From positions 1 through 43,069 of the forward strand of contig CAHJWM010000042.1 of assembly GCA_903642325.1 (NCBI GenBank): a DNA stretch of 43,069 nt, read 5' to 3'. Positions 1 to 8,135 of the stretch are shown here, one piece after another. A model generated the notes under the pieces. The model was given only the letters and a program-made list of their open reading frames with translations, ran no database searches and was not told where the DNA came from. Numbering within the stretch: the stretch's first letter is position 1; each line of letters opens with the position of its first letter. The position numbers were made by a program, and so were the translations under genes. This stretch comes from Myxococcales bacterium. GTDB lineage: Bacteria > Myxococcota_A > Polyangia > Polyangiales > Polyangiaceae.

Positions 1-840
1 GGCGCTGCCGGCACCGGCGGCGGCGCGCTGGGTGGTGGCGGCAAAGGCGGTGCCGGCGGTTCATCCGGCGCGACGACGGACTGCGCGGGTCGCGCATTGT
101 TCCTGAGCGCCAACGGCACCGGAACCTCATCCGACGCGGCCAAGGCGCGTGTCGAGTTCAACTTGATGAGCGACCTGCCGATCAACAGTGCGGACCGCAC
201 GATCGAGCTTTGGGCGTACATGAAGGCAAGCGACTGGACCGGAAACCAAAACACGCTGTTCTTTTATGGTCCGTACCCATCGGCACGGGACGCGGACGGC
301 TTCGGCTTGGATTTCGGCAATCCCAGTAACTCGATCGGTAGCATCGATCCATTCACCAATGCTCTGTTCGACAATGACAATCAGCCCAGCGGAGTGAACA
401 TCACGACCAGCCAATGGGTTCATTTCGCCATGACATGGGATGGCACGCAGGTGAAGGCGTACGTAAACGGTGTCCAGCGGTCATCGAAAACATCCGATAG
501 CGGCACTCAGAAAGTCTTGAAGACTGGCACGTCCGTCCTCACTCTCGGCGGTTACCCCGGTGAAGGCGCTTACTTTGCCGACTACATCGATGAATTCCGG
601 GTATGGAACGTGGCTCACTCGGCGACGGAGATACTGGCTACCAAGGATAAGACACTGGTCGGCAATGAGGCCGGCTTGGTAGGTTATTGGAAGTTCAACG
701 AGACGTCCGGAACCAGTGCAGCGGACTCGGCGACCACTGCCGGACACGTAGCGCATGCCGGCACTTTGCTGGCGGCGTCCAACAATCAAGTGCCCACGTT
801 CGCTGTGCCGAATCCGGCCGCACCAGTCAGCTGCCCGTAG
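1..840 (+). CDS. LamG-domain secreted protein, 5' end missing
   Basis: The reading frame is open from base 1, so the start, and presumably a lipoprotein signal peptide, lie outside the window. The first ~25 residues are a Gly/Ala linker of the kind that follows the lipobox in myxobacterial lipoproteins. From about residue 30 comes a LamG/concanavalin A-like jelly roll: a TIELWAYMKA strand, then WVHFAMTWDG and VKAYVNGVQ in the middle, and YIDEFRVWNVA near the end. This is the usual LamG order, including the late D-E-x-R-x-W motif. LamG domains bind carbohydrate or protein ligands, so a surface-binding role is inferred; no catalytic domain is seen. The stop lies 23 bases before the aldose 1-epimerase gene, so the two may be co-transcribed. 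The domain call is firm, the ligand unknown. Confidence 0.85.
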   Translation, partial: GAAGTGGGALGGGGKGGAGGSSGATTDCAGRALFLSANGTGTSSDAAKARVEFNLMSDLPINSADRTIELWAYMKASDWTGNQNTLFFYGPYPSARDADGFGLDFGNPSNSIGSIDPFTNALFDNDNQPSGVNITTSQWVHFAMTWDGTQVKAYVNGVQRSSKTSDSGTQKVLKTGTSVLTLGGYPGEGAYFADYIDEFRVWNVAHSATEILATKDKTLVGNEAGLVGYWKFNETSGTSAADSATTAGHVAHAGTLLAASNNQVPTFAVPNPAAPVSCP

Positions 841-863
841 CTAGCGGCAGCTCGAAGGTCGGC

Positions 864-1946
864 ATGACGCCAAAGGCTCCCACGCGCGCCCAGCCGGGTG
901 TGACAGAAACACCATGGGGACGCGCGGACGGAAAAGACGTTAGCCTCTACACGCTGAGCAACGGCAACGGCCTGACGCTGAAGGTCAGCAACTACGGCGG
1001 CGTGATCACCGCCTTCGAAGTTCCCGATCGGCACGGAAAGCTCGCGGACATCGTGCTCGGCTTCGACGAGCTGGCGGATTACGAAGCGAAGAGCCCCTAC
1101 TTCGGGGCGATCATTGGCCGGGTCGCCAACCGTATCGCTGGTGCGCAGTTCACGTTGAATGGTAAAACGTATCTGCTCGCGGCAAACAACGGCCGAAGCT
1201 CATTGCACGGCGGCCACAAGGGCTGGGACAAGGTCGTTTGGAACGCGAAGGTTGCGAGCAGCCGTGAGAGTGCGTCCGTGGAGTTGAGTCACGAGTCGCG
1301 GGATGGCGACGAAGGGTATCCGGGAACGGTGCAGGCCACCAATACCTACTCGCTCGACGATTCGAACGTGCTCAGGATCGAGATGCGGGCGACGACCGAC
1401 CAAGTCACCGTCATCAACATGGCCCACCACACTTATTGGAACCTTGCAGGCCACGCGGCGGGGTCGATTCGCGATCACGAGCTTGCGATTCACGGCCGCA
1501 GCTATACCCCTGCCGATCCACTGAGCCTCACCGTGAGCGGAGAGGTCGCACCGGTATCTGGCACCCCGTTCGACTTCAGGATGGCGAAGGCCATTGGCGC
1601 TGACCTCGAATCCGCAGGCGGTAAGCCGGTGGGCTTCGACTACAACTGGGTCGTCGATGGCGACCCCGGCGCCTTACGGCCCGTTGCGCGGGTGAAGGAT
1701 CCGAGGTCCGGGCGTGTGCTCACCCTCACCGCGAACCAGCCTGGCGTGCAGTTTTACTCCGGGAATTTTTTGGACGGCTCGATCACCGGCAAAGCCTCGG
1801 CCCGTTACGAGCAGTACGCTGGCTTTTGCCTCGAAACCCAAGCGTTTCCAAACGCCATCAATATTCCAGCTTGGCGAAGCTCCGTGATCCTGGAGCCGGG
1901 GCAAAACTATCTGAGCACGATGCACATCGCGTTCACCGCCGAGTGA
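864..1946 (+). CDS. galM: Aldose 1-epimerase (galactose mutarotase)
   Basis: Interconverts alpha and beta anomers of aldoses such as galactose and glucose. The 360-residue length fits the family. Visible motifs are GRVANRI (~85-91), the substrate-site HGGHKGWDK (~114-122), the catalytic-acid His in AHHTYWNLAGH (~187), GFDYNW, QPGVQFYSG and the catalytic-base Glu in FCLETQAFP (~324). The frame is open further upstream, but the ATG at 864 is chosen because it clears the preceding stop, has GAAGG about five bases upstream, and starts just before recognisable sequence. There is no clear signal peptide, so the protein is probably cytoplasmic. No other Leloir or galactose genes are nearby; the close spacing to the LamG gene suggests a possible link to polysaccharide use. 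Confidence 0.95.
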   Translation: MTPKAPTRAQPGVTETPWGRADGKDVSLYTLSNGNGLTLKVSNYGGVITAFEVPDRHGKLADIVLGFDELADYEAKSPYFGAIIGRVANRIAGAQFTLNGKTYLLAANNGRSSLHGGHKGWDKVVWNAKVASSRESASVELSHESRDGDEGYPGTVQATNTYSLDDSNVLRIEMRATTDQVTVINMAHHTYWNLAGHAAGSIRDHELAIHGRSYTPADPLSLTVSGEVAPVSGTPFDFRMAKAIGADLESAGGKPVGFDYNWVVDGDPGALRPVARVKDPRSGRVLTLTANQPGVQFYSGNFLDGSITGKASARYEQYAGFCLETQAFPNAINIPAWRSSVILEPGQNYLSTMHIAFTAE

Positions 1947-2028
1947 GTGACGCCAGCGCGCGGGTCGGCACCGGGGCTACGTTTGTGAGCTCGAAGCGGG
2001 TCGACGCTGGAGCTCGCTCAAAGGCCCA

Positions 2029-2904
2029 TCAGTGTCCGAACACCTCGAACTCGAAGAAGCTCAACCAGGTCGTCGTGTTGGGGAGTGTTGTGGCCGTCAC
2101 GCGCACGTAGCGCGCTCCCACACCATTCGACAAGAGGTATGTCTGATTGGCACTCGTGCTCGTCGTTTTCGATTCATCCAAGATCGAAGAATAAGCAACG
2201 TTGTCTTGGGAACCTTCGATTTTGAACTGATAAAGCGCCGATTTCTCCCAGAGGATATGTAATCTGGTGATTGCATAGCTCTGACCCAAGTCTACTTGCC
2301 AATGGTGCCCAACCGCGCTGTCGACAGCGCAGTAACGGGTGGCGGTGGTCCCGTCATTGCCGAATGCGATGTCATGGGTCAGCTCTACGCTATCGGCGGT
2401 CGCGGGCCTGCCTTTGGACAAAAGCACCTCCACGGGGGCCGAGCCGCCCATTCCGCCGCTCGCCATTCCACCACTCGCCATTCCGCCGCTTGCCGTCCCG
2501 CCGCTCGCCATTCCGCCGCTCGCGGTTCCGCCGACACCGCCGCCCGCCTTGCCACCGGTTCCTCCGCCGCCCATCGCGCTGCCGGCACTGCCACCCTTGC
2601 CTGCGGCAGAGCCTCCGCTCCCACTGGTTCCCCCGCCGCTGGTGGTACCCCCTTCGGAGCTTCCGCCCACGGGGGCGCCTGAGCTTCCCCCAGCGGCGCT
2701 GCCGCCCGGATCGCTCGCGTCACCTGCCATGGCCATGTCTGCGCCAAAACCACCGCTGCCGCCGACAGTTGCGCCCTCCCCGCCCGTTGCGCCTAAGTGA
2801 GGACCTTTGTCATCGTACTCGGCGCAGGCAGCGAGCGCGCTGGCCAGCGCGAAGAACACAGCTACAAACTCATAGGCCTTAGGCCTCTCGTCGCTTCGCG
2901 CCAT
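2029..2904 (-). CDS. F5/8 type C (discoidin) domain lipoprotein
   Basis: A 291-residue exported protein. The N-terminus has a hydrophobic stretch ending in a lipobox (SALAAC), predicting lipid attachment at Cys27. A long Gly/Ser/Ala/Met linker follows (~35-155), including a run of GGMAS-type pentapeptides encoded by a 15-base tandem repeat. The C-terminal ~135 residues are a discoidin (F5/8 type C) domain: HHWQVDLGQSYAITRLHI, the strand YQFKIEGSQDN, and the closing GARYVRVTAT...FFEFEVFG. Such domains bind glycans or phospholipids, so the protein is probably a surface adhesin or a carbohydrate-binding module displayed on a flexible stalk. It is convergent with galM and divergent from the small lipoprotein at 3298. 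The sugar specificity cannot be read from the sequence. Confidence 0.88.
   Translation of the reverse strand: MARSDERPKAYEFVAVFFALASALAACAEYDDKGPHLGATGGEGATVGGSGGFGADMAMAGDASDPGGSAAGGSSGAPVGGSSEGGTTSGGGTSGSGGSAAGKGGSAGSAMGGGGTGGKAGGGVGGTASGGMASGGTASGGMASGGMASGGMGGSAPVEVLLSKGRPATADSVELTHDIAFGNDGTTATRYCAVDSAVGHHWQVDLGQSYAITRLHILWEKSALYQFKIEGSQDNVAYSSILDESKTTSTSANQTYLLSNGVGARYVRVTATTLPNTTTWLSFFEFEVFGH
2446..2535. repeat. 15-bp tandem repeat coding for GGMAS-type linker units
   Basis: Six consecutive 15-base units start at 2446, 2461, 2476, 2491, 2506 and 2521, based on cgccattccgccgct with a few substitutions. On the minus strand they encode Gly-Gly-(Met/Thr/Val)-Ala-Ser pentapeptides in the stalk of the discoidin lipoprotein. 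The period is a multiple of three, so gain or loss of units would change linker length without a frameshift. Confidence 0.9.
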
Positions 2905-3297
2905 GTGCCAGCTCTTGAATCGCTCGAGTTCGTTAAGTGGATCGGTGAGTGACGGCTAGTATGGCTCGGTTTGCCCGCTCGAACTGCGCTCCCGCAACCC
3001 TCGAAGCCGACCATGCCAGGCCAACGCGGTCGATTCGCTATCGCGAATCAACGGCCTCAACTCTGCCTTTCGTACCAAGTCTTGTCAAGGCAGCTGCCCT
3101 CTTCGTAGGTCGGCTGCTCGGACCTCGCTTGTGTGACTCATCGCGCTATCGCACCGCTCGCCGGTTTACGATGTGATGCCGATCACGCAATCCTCGCGCC
3201 GGCTCATGATCCATGTGTCGTCATGTAAGATGACGGCACCAAGGGTGCACACCGCATGAGCATTGTCGATTCGAACAGCAAACAGGAGACAAGCCAA
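2905..3297. other. Divergent intergenic region, no convincing gene
   Basis: A 393-base gap between two divergent lipoprotein genes. A 75-codon frame at 2949-3176 has an Arg/Ser-rich composition, no recognisable domain and no good ribosome site, so it is not called. The gap holds one clear inverted repeat (3032-3049), and should contain promoters for both genes; I cannot place -35/-10 boxes with confidence. Confidence 0.6.
3032..3049. promoter_or_regulatory. 7-bp perfect inverted repeat, possible operator
   Basis: GATTCGC, a 4-base spacer TATC, then GCGAATC. It lies about 130 bases upstream of the discoidin lipoprotein start and about 250 upstream of the small lipoprotein. The dyad is directly visible; a regulatory role is only inferred. 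Confidence 0.3.
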
Positions 3298-3633
3298 ATG
3301 AACCACTATTTCGCCACCGCATTCCTCGTGCTCGCAAGCGTCACGGGTATCGCCTGCGCGGGCTCGACCCCACCCGCAAACGACGTGAGCGGGTCTCCCA
3401 CCTCGAATACCGATGCCACGACTGGGCCCGGCCTTGGAGACGAATCGAACTCACCTCCGACCACCAACACACCCGCGAGCCCTAACAAGAATGAACCCGA
3501 TAACGGATCGACGCGAGGCACCGGCACGGACGCGCCCCCGGCGGGCACGGGGGCCGGCTCCGGATCTAGCCTCACTGGGGTGGGGGAGGGCTCGGGTCCG
3601 GGCGGTAACGGCGCGGGCAAGATAGGAAAGTGA
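3298..3633 (+). CDS. Small Gly/Ser/Pro-rich lipoprotein, function unknown
   Basis: A 111-residue protein starting MNHYFATAFLVLAS and ending its signal peptide at a GIAC lipobox, so lipidation at about Cys19 is predicted. The rest is low-complexity Ser/Thr/Pro/Gly/Asn with no detectable fold, finishing in a Gly-rich tail. An in-frame ATG at 3256 exists, but the ATG at 3298 has AGGAG at 3284-3288 with nine bases of spacing and places the signal peptide at the very N-terminus. It may be a disordered surface or periplasmic spacer lipoprotein; no homologue is recognised. It is followed by the CCGCGG hairpin cluster at 3688-3720. Confidence 0.7.
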   Translation: MNHYFATAFLVLASVTGIACAGSTPPANDVSGSPTSNTDATTGPGLGDESNSPPTTNTPASPNKNEPDNGSTRGTGTDAPPAGTGAGSGSSLTGVGEGSGPGGNGAGKIGK

Positions 3634-3687
3634 GGTTCGAAAACGAAAAGCCTCGACGCCAAGAACATTCGAAGGTGCCAAGAAATA

Positions 3688-3720
3688 CCGCGGCGTCTCC
3701 GCGGAATTTTATTTCCGCGG
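3688..3720. terminator. Three CCGCGG boxes forming alternative hairpins, candidate terminator
   Basis: CCGCGG occurs at 3688-3693, 3699-3704 and 3715-3720. The last two extend to a perfect 8-bp inverted repeat (CCGCGGAA at 3699-3706, TTCCGCGG at 3713-3720) with a TTTTAT loop; the first two can instead pair across five bases, followed by AATTTTATTT. It sits between convergent genes, which fits a two-way terminator. Confidence 0.5.
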
Positions 3721-3854
3721 GCTCGGCGTGTCGCCCCACGCCCACGCGGAAGCTGGCGTCAAGAGCGCGGAGCACGCGCCGCTGAACGGCGACGTCCAAG
3801 CGCGCAGAACGCTGCGCTCGAACGAGTTACCCTGCGCCGTGCCGCTGGCGGCGC

Positions 3855-4415
3855 CTACTTTGCGTTGGCGAGCAACCAAGCGTAGATGTCCCCACGGCCA
3901 GCACTGAGATCGTACGTAGAGTCCCAGATATCGTGCAGGCCAATCGCGACGTCGGTAAAAACTGCGGCTCTCCGCGGTGGAACCGGGCACGCAAGCAAGT
4001 TCGTGAGCGTATCGTGATCCGGCGCGTACGGCACTGTCGGATCTTGATCGCCGTGTAAGGACCAGATTGCGAGGGAGCCAAGCGCGCAGCCCGCGCGCCG
4101 CCATGCACTGCCCACTTGCGTGGGAGGGCCCGGATTGCCGGAGAGCAGCACAGCCGCCGCCACGACCGCGCCTTGCCGTTGCGCCAAGTAGTCCCAGCTA
4201 CCGATCGCACCGCAGCTCAATCCGGTGAGATAGATGCGCTTCGAGTCGACGGCGTAGTGTGCCAGCGCCCGCGTGATGAAGGCGTCGATCACTGCGCCCG
4301 AGGGGCAACCCCCGCCCACCATCACCTCACCGTTGCTAGGCGTATATTGGGGAGAGAGCACGATGAAAAAAGCCAGCGTCGAAGGCGCAATCGGCCTTGA
4401 GAATGGGCGCCACAC
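3855..4415 (-). pseudogene. 5'-truncated alpha/beta-hydrolase (PHB depolymerase/LpqC-type esterase)
   Basis: The 186 residues match the C-terminal two thirds of a dienelactone/PHB-depolymerase-like esterase. A strand FFIVLSPQY is followed by YAVDSKRIYLTGLSCGAIGSWDYL, with nucleophile motif G-L-S-C-G, then the acid loop HGDQDPTVPY and a late His in GLHDIWDSTYD, so the catalytic triad residues are all present. Members normally have about 60 or more residues before this point, including the LHG oxyanion-hole segment and a signal peptide. Here the frame is closed by a stop at 4434-4436 and only a GTG at 4413-4415 is available as a start. The prenyltransferase gene begins about 100 bases beyond. 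This is probably a decayed gene that lost its 5' end; a minimal active esterase is less likely. Confidence 0.65.
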
Positions 4416-4518
4416 GCGCCCAGCAACGCCGCTTCAAAACCCTGCTGTTCTGCCGTCCGGGTCGAGGCGCGCGGGTCCGCTTTCCTTGCGTGCGCCAAGC
4501 AGCGCATGCTCCCACGGG

Positions 4519-5451
4519 ATGTCGACGACTTACCGCGTGCTGTCGTTCGTAAAGCTTGGTCGGCCACGCTTTTTGGTGGCGGGTGTTCTTCTCTTTGCGC
4601 TCGGTGCCGCGCTAGCGGCCGTCGATGGCGCGTCGATCGTTTGGCGGCGCTACGCCTGGGGCCAATGCATCGTCACCAGCACGCAGTGGATGACTCACTA
4701 CGCCAACGAGTACTTCGACGTCGATGCAGACCGCGCGAACCCTACGCCGACGACGTGGTCTGGGGGAAGCCGCGTGTTACCGCAAGGCGTACTGCCGCCC
4801 AGGGTGGCGCTCGTCGCGGCGCTCGCGCTCGCCGCTTGCGCGCTCGTCGCGACCTACGTTGCTCAGCGCCTCGCGGCGAACGCGTGCCTCGTGCTGCAGA
4901 TCGCGCTTTCGATGATCGCGCTGTCCTGGGCGTACAGCGCGCCGCCCGCGCGCCTCCTCAGTCGAGGCCTCGGTGAATTGACCACGGCTCTCGTCGTTAC
5001 CTTGCTTACGCCGCTCTTGGGTTACTCTATTCAGAGCGGTCGCCTGGGACCCCTGCCCCTCGTTGCCTGCTTGCCGTTGTGCGCTCTCCAGGTAGCGATG
5101 CTACTCACGATCGAGCTACCGGACGCGGCGGGCGATGCGGCGACGGGCAAGCGAACGCTCGTCGTACGCCGTGGCGCCCAGTGGGGCGCTCATTTGAGCG
5201 CGTGGCTGGTCGCGCTCAGTTTCTGCGCGCTGCCGCTCTTGGTGCTGTGCCACTTGCCCTGGCAAATAGCCGGTTCCGCGGCCCTTTTAGCTCCGCTCGG
5301 CGCATGGCAGGCGACGCGGCTCTGGCGCGGGGCGTTCCGCGATCCACGGCACTGGGCGAGCTTGGCCTCGTGCAGCGTTAGCCTGCTGGCGGCGACCGCG
5401 CTGGCCGAGTTGCTCGGAGCGCTGCTCAAGCTCACGCCTACTTGGCGGTGA
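4519..5451 (+). CDS. UbiA-family membrane prenyltransferase
   Basis: A 310-residue polytopic membrane protein with about eight hydrophobic segments. It has both Asp-rich motifs of the UbiA superfamily: NEYFDVDADR at ~63-72 for Mg-diphosphate binding, and DAAGDAATGKRTL at ~201-213. These enzymes transfer a polyprenyl chain to an aromatic or quinone acceptor, as MenA, UbiA, heme O synthase and chlorophyll synthase do. The overall look is closest to the MenA/1,4-dihydroxy-2-naphthoate branch, but no menaquinone genes are adjacent, so the acceptor is not assigned. The frame is open further upstream; ATG 4519 is chosen because the sequence from there (MSTTYRVLSFVKLGRPRF) is the usual family start and avoids overlap with the opposing esterase. 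It converges on the next gene with a 14-base 3' overlap. Confidence 0.88.
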   Translation: MSTTYRVLSFVKLGRPRFLVAGVLLFALGAALAAVDGASIVWRRYAWGQCIVTSTQWMTHYANEYFDVDADRANPTPTTWSGGSRVLPQGVLPPRVALVAALALAACALVATYVAQRLAANACLVLQIALSMIALSWAYSAPPARLLSRGLGELTTALVVTLLTPLLGYSIQSGRLGPLPLVACLPLCALQVAMLLTIELPDAAGDAATGKRTLVVRRGAQWGAHLSAWLVALSFCALPLLVLCHLPWQIAGSAALLAPLGAWQATRLWRGAFRDPRHWASLASCSVSLLAATALAELLGALLKLTPTWR

Positions 5452-7042
5452 ACAGATTGCTTTGCGAGATTGTGAACGAGCCATCGCCGGTGTGGGGCCC
5501 GCTTGGACTCTCGAAGTCCGCGCTGAACTCATCCATGAAGCCAGTGGGGCCGGTCATGGCGTCCACCGTCGCCATGTGGCCGTGGGTCTCCACGCGCCAG
5601 ATGTATTTGTGCGTCGATACCAAGCTGTAGGCGCCGCTCGCGACCACCGGCACGTTGAACTGCTTCTTGGTCGTCACGATGAACAAGCCGTCATAGAAGT
5701 CCGTCGCAGCCATCGACACCACGAATGCGCCGGCGCTGCCCGCGCCAGCAGCGAAGCTGAACGGCGTCGCTGCATCTACGTTGCTTGCGCCCGCCGCCGG
5801 CGTCAGCGGCCTAGAGGCGGCGGGAATTGCTGCGCTGAACGTGCCATTGCCGGCAACAAGGCCGTCTTTGTGCGCCACGGCGTATTGACCATAGAAAGCG
5901 TCACCCTCGACGGCCGCCACCGTCACGCTCGCATTGGCAATCGTCGGCACCAAGTAGCTCAACTTGTCGGGGCCCTTGCTGTCGCCGACGAGCTTGATCG
6001 CGGCCCCCGATGTGAAGCGAAGAAATACGCCGTTCGAACGATCCGTCGCGGTATTGGGCGTGATGCTTCCGCTTACGTTTCCCGACGCGATGGCGACCGA
6101 GGCCTTCAGATTCAAGTTGATGGTCGCTGTATCGCTCGTATCGGAGAGCGCAACGAGCGCAGTGTCGTACCCGAGGTAGCTCGACGGCAGCTGGCTAGTC
6201 GCGTCGAATTGCCAAAGCAGGCCGTGTGCGCGCTCCTGCGTCGTGGCCGGCCCGTGCCAATCAGTGCTGGTCTGCACGCCGTTGGCGCCGACTTCAGTGA
6301 GCTCGGCGGCGCCGTCCGACCCGCCGAGCGCGACCGTGAGCGTACGGCTCGCGTCGAGCACTGCGTTTGCGGGTTTGATTAGGATGTTGGCAGAGCGCCG
6401 CGCAAGACCGGCGTACACCTGAAGCGTTGGATCCCGGCGCACGAGCCCTTGATAGACCCAGCCGTACGTCTCCCTCGGGTAGTCGCCCGCAAAGTTGACG
6501 ACGAGGCTAACGTCGTATTGAGCGGCCACGCTTGCAATCGTGAACGCACCCTGCCCGTCCGTGGTGACGAGCGTGCTCCCGATCTGAACCGGCACGTTGC
6601 CAATCGGGTGGCCCCAAAAGTCGATCACGTGTCCGTTCACCGTCGTGTCGCCCGCGCCCACACCGCCTGCACCCGAACCGCCCATACCGCCAGCATGCGA
6701 GCCGCCCGCACCCGAGCCGCCCACTCCACCAGCATCGGCCGTTTCTCCAGCCTGGCCCGCGCTCGGCCCATCCTGACTGACGGTTCCGCCGCTCGAGCTC
6801 CCGCCGTTCGATGCCTTTCCGCCGCCGCCGCCCACGTTCGACCGACCGGCGCCCCCCACCTGCATCCCGACCGTATCCTCACCGCCTTCGCCCGCTTGCG
6901 CCTCGAAGCCCGGAGCAGGCCCTCTATGCACGTCCTCGATACCGAGGAGCGAGCTGCAGGCGGTCAAGGTGGCCCACGTGCAGAGACTTCCGAGCGCAAG
7001 CCGGGCGCGCAAGCCTGAGAGGCATGTGACACCGCTGGTCAT
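5438..7042 (-). CDS. Lipoprotein with carboxypeptidase-regulatory-like domain
   Basis: A 534-residue secreted protein. The signal peptide ends in LTAC followed by SSLLGIEDV, a post-lipobox motif shared with two other lipoproteins in this window. A Gly-rich linker spans about residues 50-135. A transthyretin-like CarboxypepD_reg/CNA-B-type beta-sandwich follows (INGHVIDFWGHPIGNVPVQIG...TTDGQGAFTIASV), then a long beta-rich region without a recognised domain that contains LTPAAGASNVDAATPFSF and IWRVETHGHMA. No catalytic motif is seen. Its ATG (7042-7040) overlaps the stop of the upstream TPR/PEGA gene by one base (TGATG on the coding strand), which predicts translational coupling and a joint role at the envelope. 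The function is unknown; structural or adhesive is most likely. Confidence 0.82.
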   Translation of the reverse strand: MTSGVTCLSGLRARLALGSLCTWATLTACSSLLGIEDVHRGPAPGFEAQAGEGGEDTVGMQVGGAGRSNVGGGGGKASNGGSSSGGTVSQDGPSAGQAGETADAGGVGGSGAGGSHAGGMGGSGAGGVGAGDTTVNGHVIDFWGHPIGNVPVQIGSTLVTTDGQGAFTIASVAAQYDVSLVVNFAGDYPRETYGWVYQGLVRRDPTLQVYAGLARRSANILIKPANAVLDASRTLTVALGGSDGAAELTEVGANGVQTSTDWHGPATTQERAHGLLWQFDATSQLPSSYLGYDTALVALSDTSDTATINLNLKASVAIASGNVSGSITPNTATDRSNGVFLRFTSGAAIKLVGDSKGPDKLSYLVPTIANASVTVAAVEGDAFYGQYAVAHKDGLVAGNGTFSAAIPAASRPLTPAAGASNVDAATPFSFAAGAGSAGAFVVSMAATDFYDGLFIVTTKKQFNVPVVASGAYSLVSTHKYIWRVETHGHMATVDAMTGPTGFMDEFSADFESPSGPHTGDGSFTISQSNLFTAK

Positions 7043-8067
7043 CAAAAGGAGCCCCGCAGCAGGGCGGCGCCAGGCGCGATGCCGATTGCCAAGTTTTTCT
7101 CTTGGCTGCGCGCTGCGGTGAACCAGAGCACGGCCCCGCCGCCTAAAGCGATGCCCCCAACGACGAACGCTACGGTGGAGATCGAAGCCCTCGATTTGGC
7201 AGAGCTATGCGCATCGATGCTCTGCGCGTCACAACCGTAGGGATAGGCGGAGCAATGTGATTTGGCGTCCGACCACTTAGAGGACGCGCTCAGCCCAAAC
7301 ACCGCTCCGAGCGCTACGCCGGCCAAGCCAACCGCGCCGGCCCCGATGGCGACGGTGCGCTGGCCCGAGCCAGCGCCCGACCGCGGCGCTGCTTCGAGCG
7401 GTGGCGCAACGATGCGCTTCGCGTCGCTCGGGGCGCCGCTGCTCGACGACAAGGCCAAGAGCGCAGGGACTTCAACCGCGACCTTACTGGCGTCCCTCAC
7501 CTCCACTTGGGTCGACCATTTCTGTTTGCCGGGGGCGACGGCTTCGACCGTGTGGGGCCCGGGATCCACGGGGATGGGTGAACCGAGCTCGGCCGCCTGA
7601 ACCGCGATGCCGTCGCGCCGAATATCCACCATCTTCGGGTCTTCATCACTGCTCGTGGCGCGAATCGTGATTGTGGACAGCCGTGACTCCAACGCTTGCG
7701 CACGCTGGGTTGCAAAATTTTGTCGAACCGTCGAGCCCGCGGCGCGCGCAAGCGGGATGGCCTCGCGGTACTCGGCCCACGCGCTGGCAGTTTTGCCGAG
7801 CTTCTCGTAGCAGTCCGCGAGATTCAGCAGCGTGCCGAGCCCCGGATCGAGCTGCTCGCTAGCTTCGAACTTCGAGCACGCCTCGCTAAAATTGCCGCTC
7901 CCGACCAGGGCTCGGCCCTGGTTGAACAGTGCTTCCGCGGCGGCGCGGTTACCCGCCCCACCGGTCTGCGCGTGCGCGCTTGCAGTGAACAGCATGGCCA
8001 CGGCACCCACGAAAAGAGCTGCGCGCCTCACCCGATTCTTCGTACTGCACACGCGCTCTCGGGACAA
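7042..8067 (-). CDS. TPR/PEGA-domain protein with two C-terminal membrane helices
   Basis: A 341-residue protein. Order of parts: a signal peptide (RRAALFVGAVAMLFTASAHAQ); TPR-like helices (~40-115, with AAEALFNQGRALVGSGNFSEAC and LLNLADCYEKLGKTASAWAEY); a short PEGA-like sandwich (~130-200, PVDPGPHTVEAVAPGKQKW); a Ser/Ala/Pro linker; a first transmembrane helix; a ~35-residue loop with two Cys (AKSHCSAYPYGCDAQS); and a second helix opening ISTVAFVVGG. The same plan recurs in the gene at 16548-17657. The start is uncertain: TTG at 8067, GTG at 8052, or GTG at 8034, which would give the neatest signal peptide. It is the first gene of a coupled pair with the downstream lipoprotein. TPR and PEGA modules mediate protein or wall contacts; an envelope scaffold role is inferred. 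Confidence 0.82.
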   Translation of the reverse strand: MSRERVCSTKNRVRRAALFVGAVAMLFTASAHAQTGGAGNRAAAEALFNQGRALVGSGNFSEACSKFEASEQLDPGLGTLLNLADCYEKLGKTASAWAEYREAIPLARAAGSTVRQNFATQRAQALESRLSTITIRATSSDEDPKMVDIRRDGIAVQAAELGSPIPVDPGPHTVEAVAPGKQKWSTQVEVRDASKVAVEVPALLALSSSSGAPSDAKRIVAPPLEAAPRSGAGSGQRTVAIGAGAVGLAGVALGAVFGLSASSKWSDAKSHCSAYPYGCDAQSIDAHSSAKSRASISTVAFVVGGIALGGGAVLWFTAARSQEKNLAIGIAPGAALLRGSF

Positions 8068-8135
8068 GCGCCGTGTTCATCACCTCTGGGCTGACAGGCC
8101 GAACCGACGATGTGGATTAAGAGCCATAGGTGATT

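Noticed and set aside
2271-2882. Arg/Pro-rich plus-strand frames opposite the discoidin lipoprotein, including a PPLAIPPLA repeat
   Set aside because: The repeat is the antisense translation of the 15-bp Gly-linker repeat and not a separate Pro-rich protein.
2949-3176. 75-codon frame between two lipoprotein genes
   Set aside because: No ribosome site, biased Arg/Ser composition and no domain.
4519-5451. Naming the prenyltransferase menA or ubiA
   Set aside because: Both Asp motifs are present, but no quinone-pathway neighbour or acceptor-specific residue decides the substrate.
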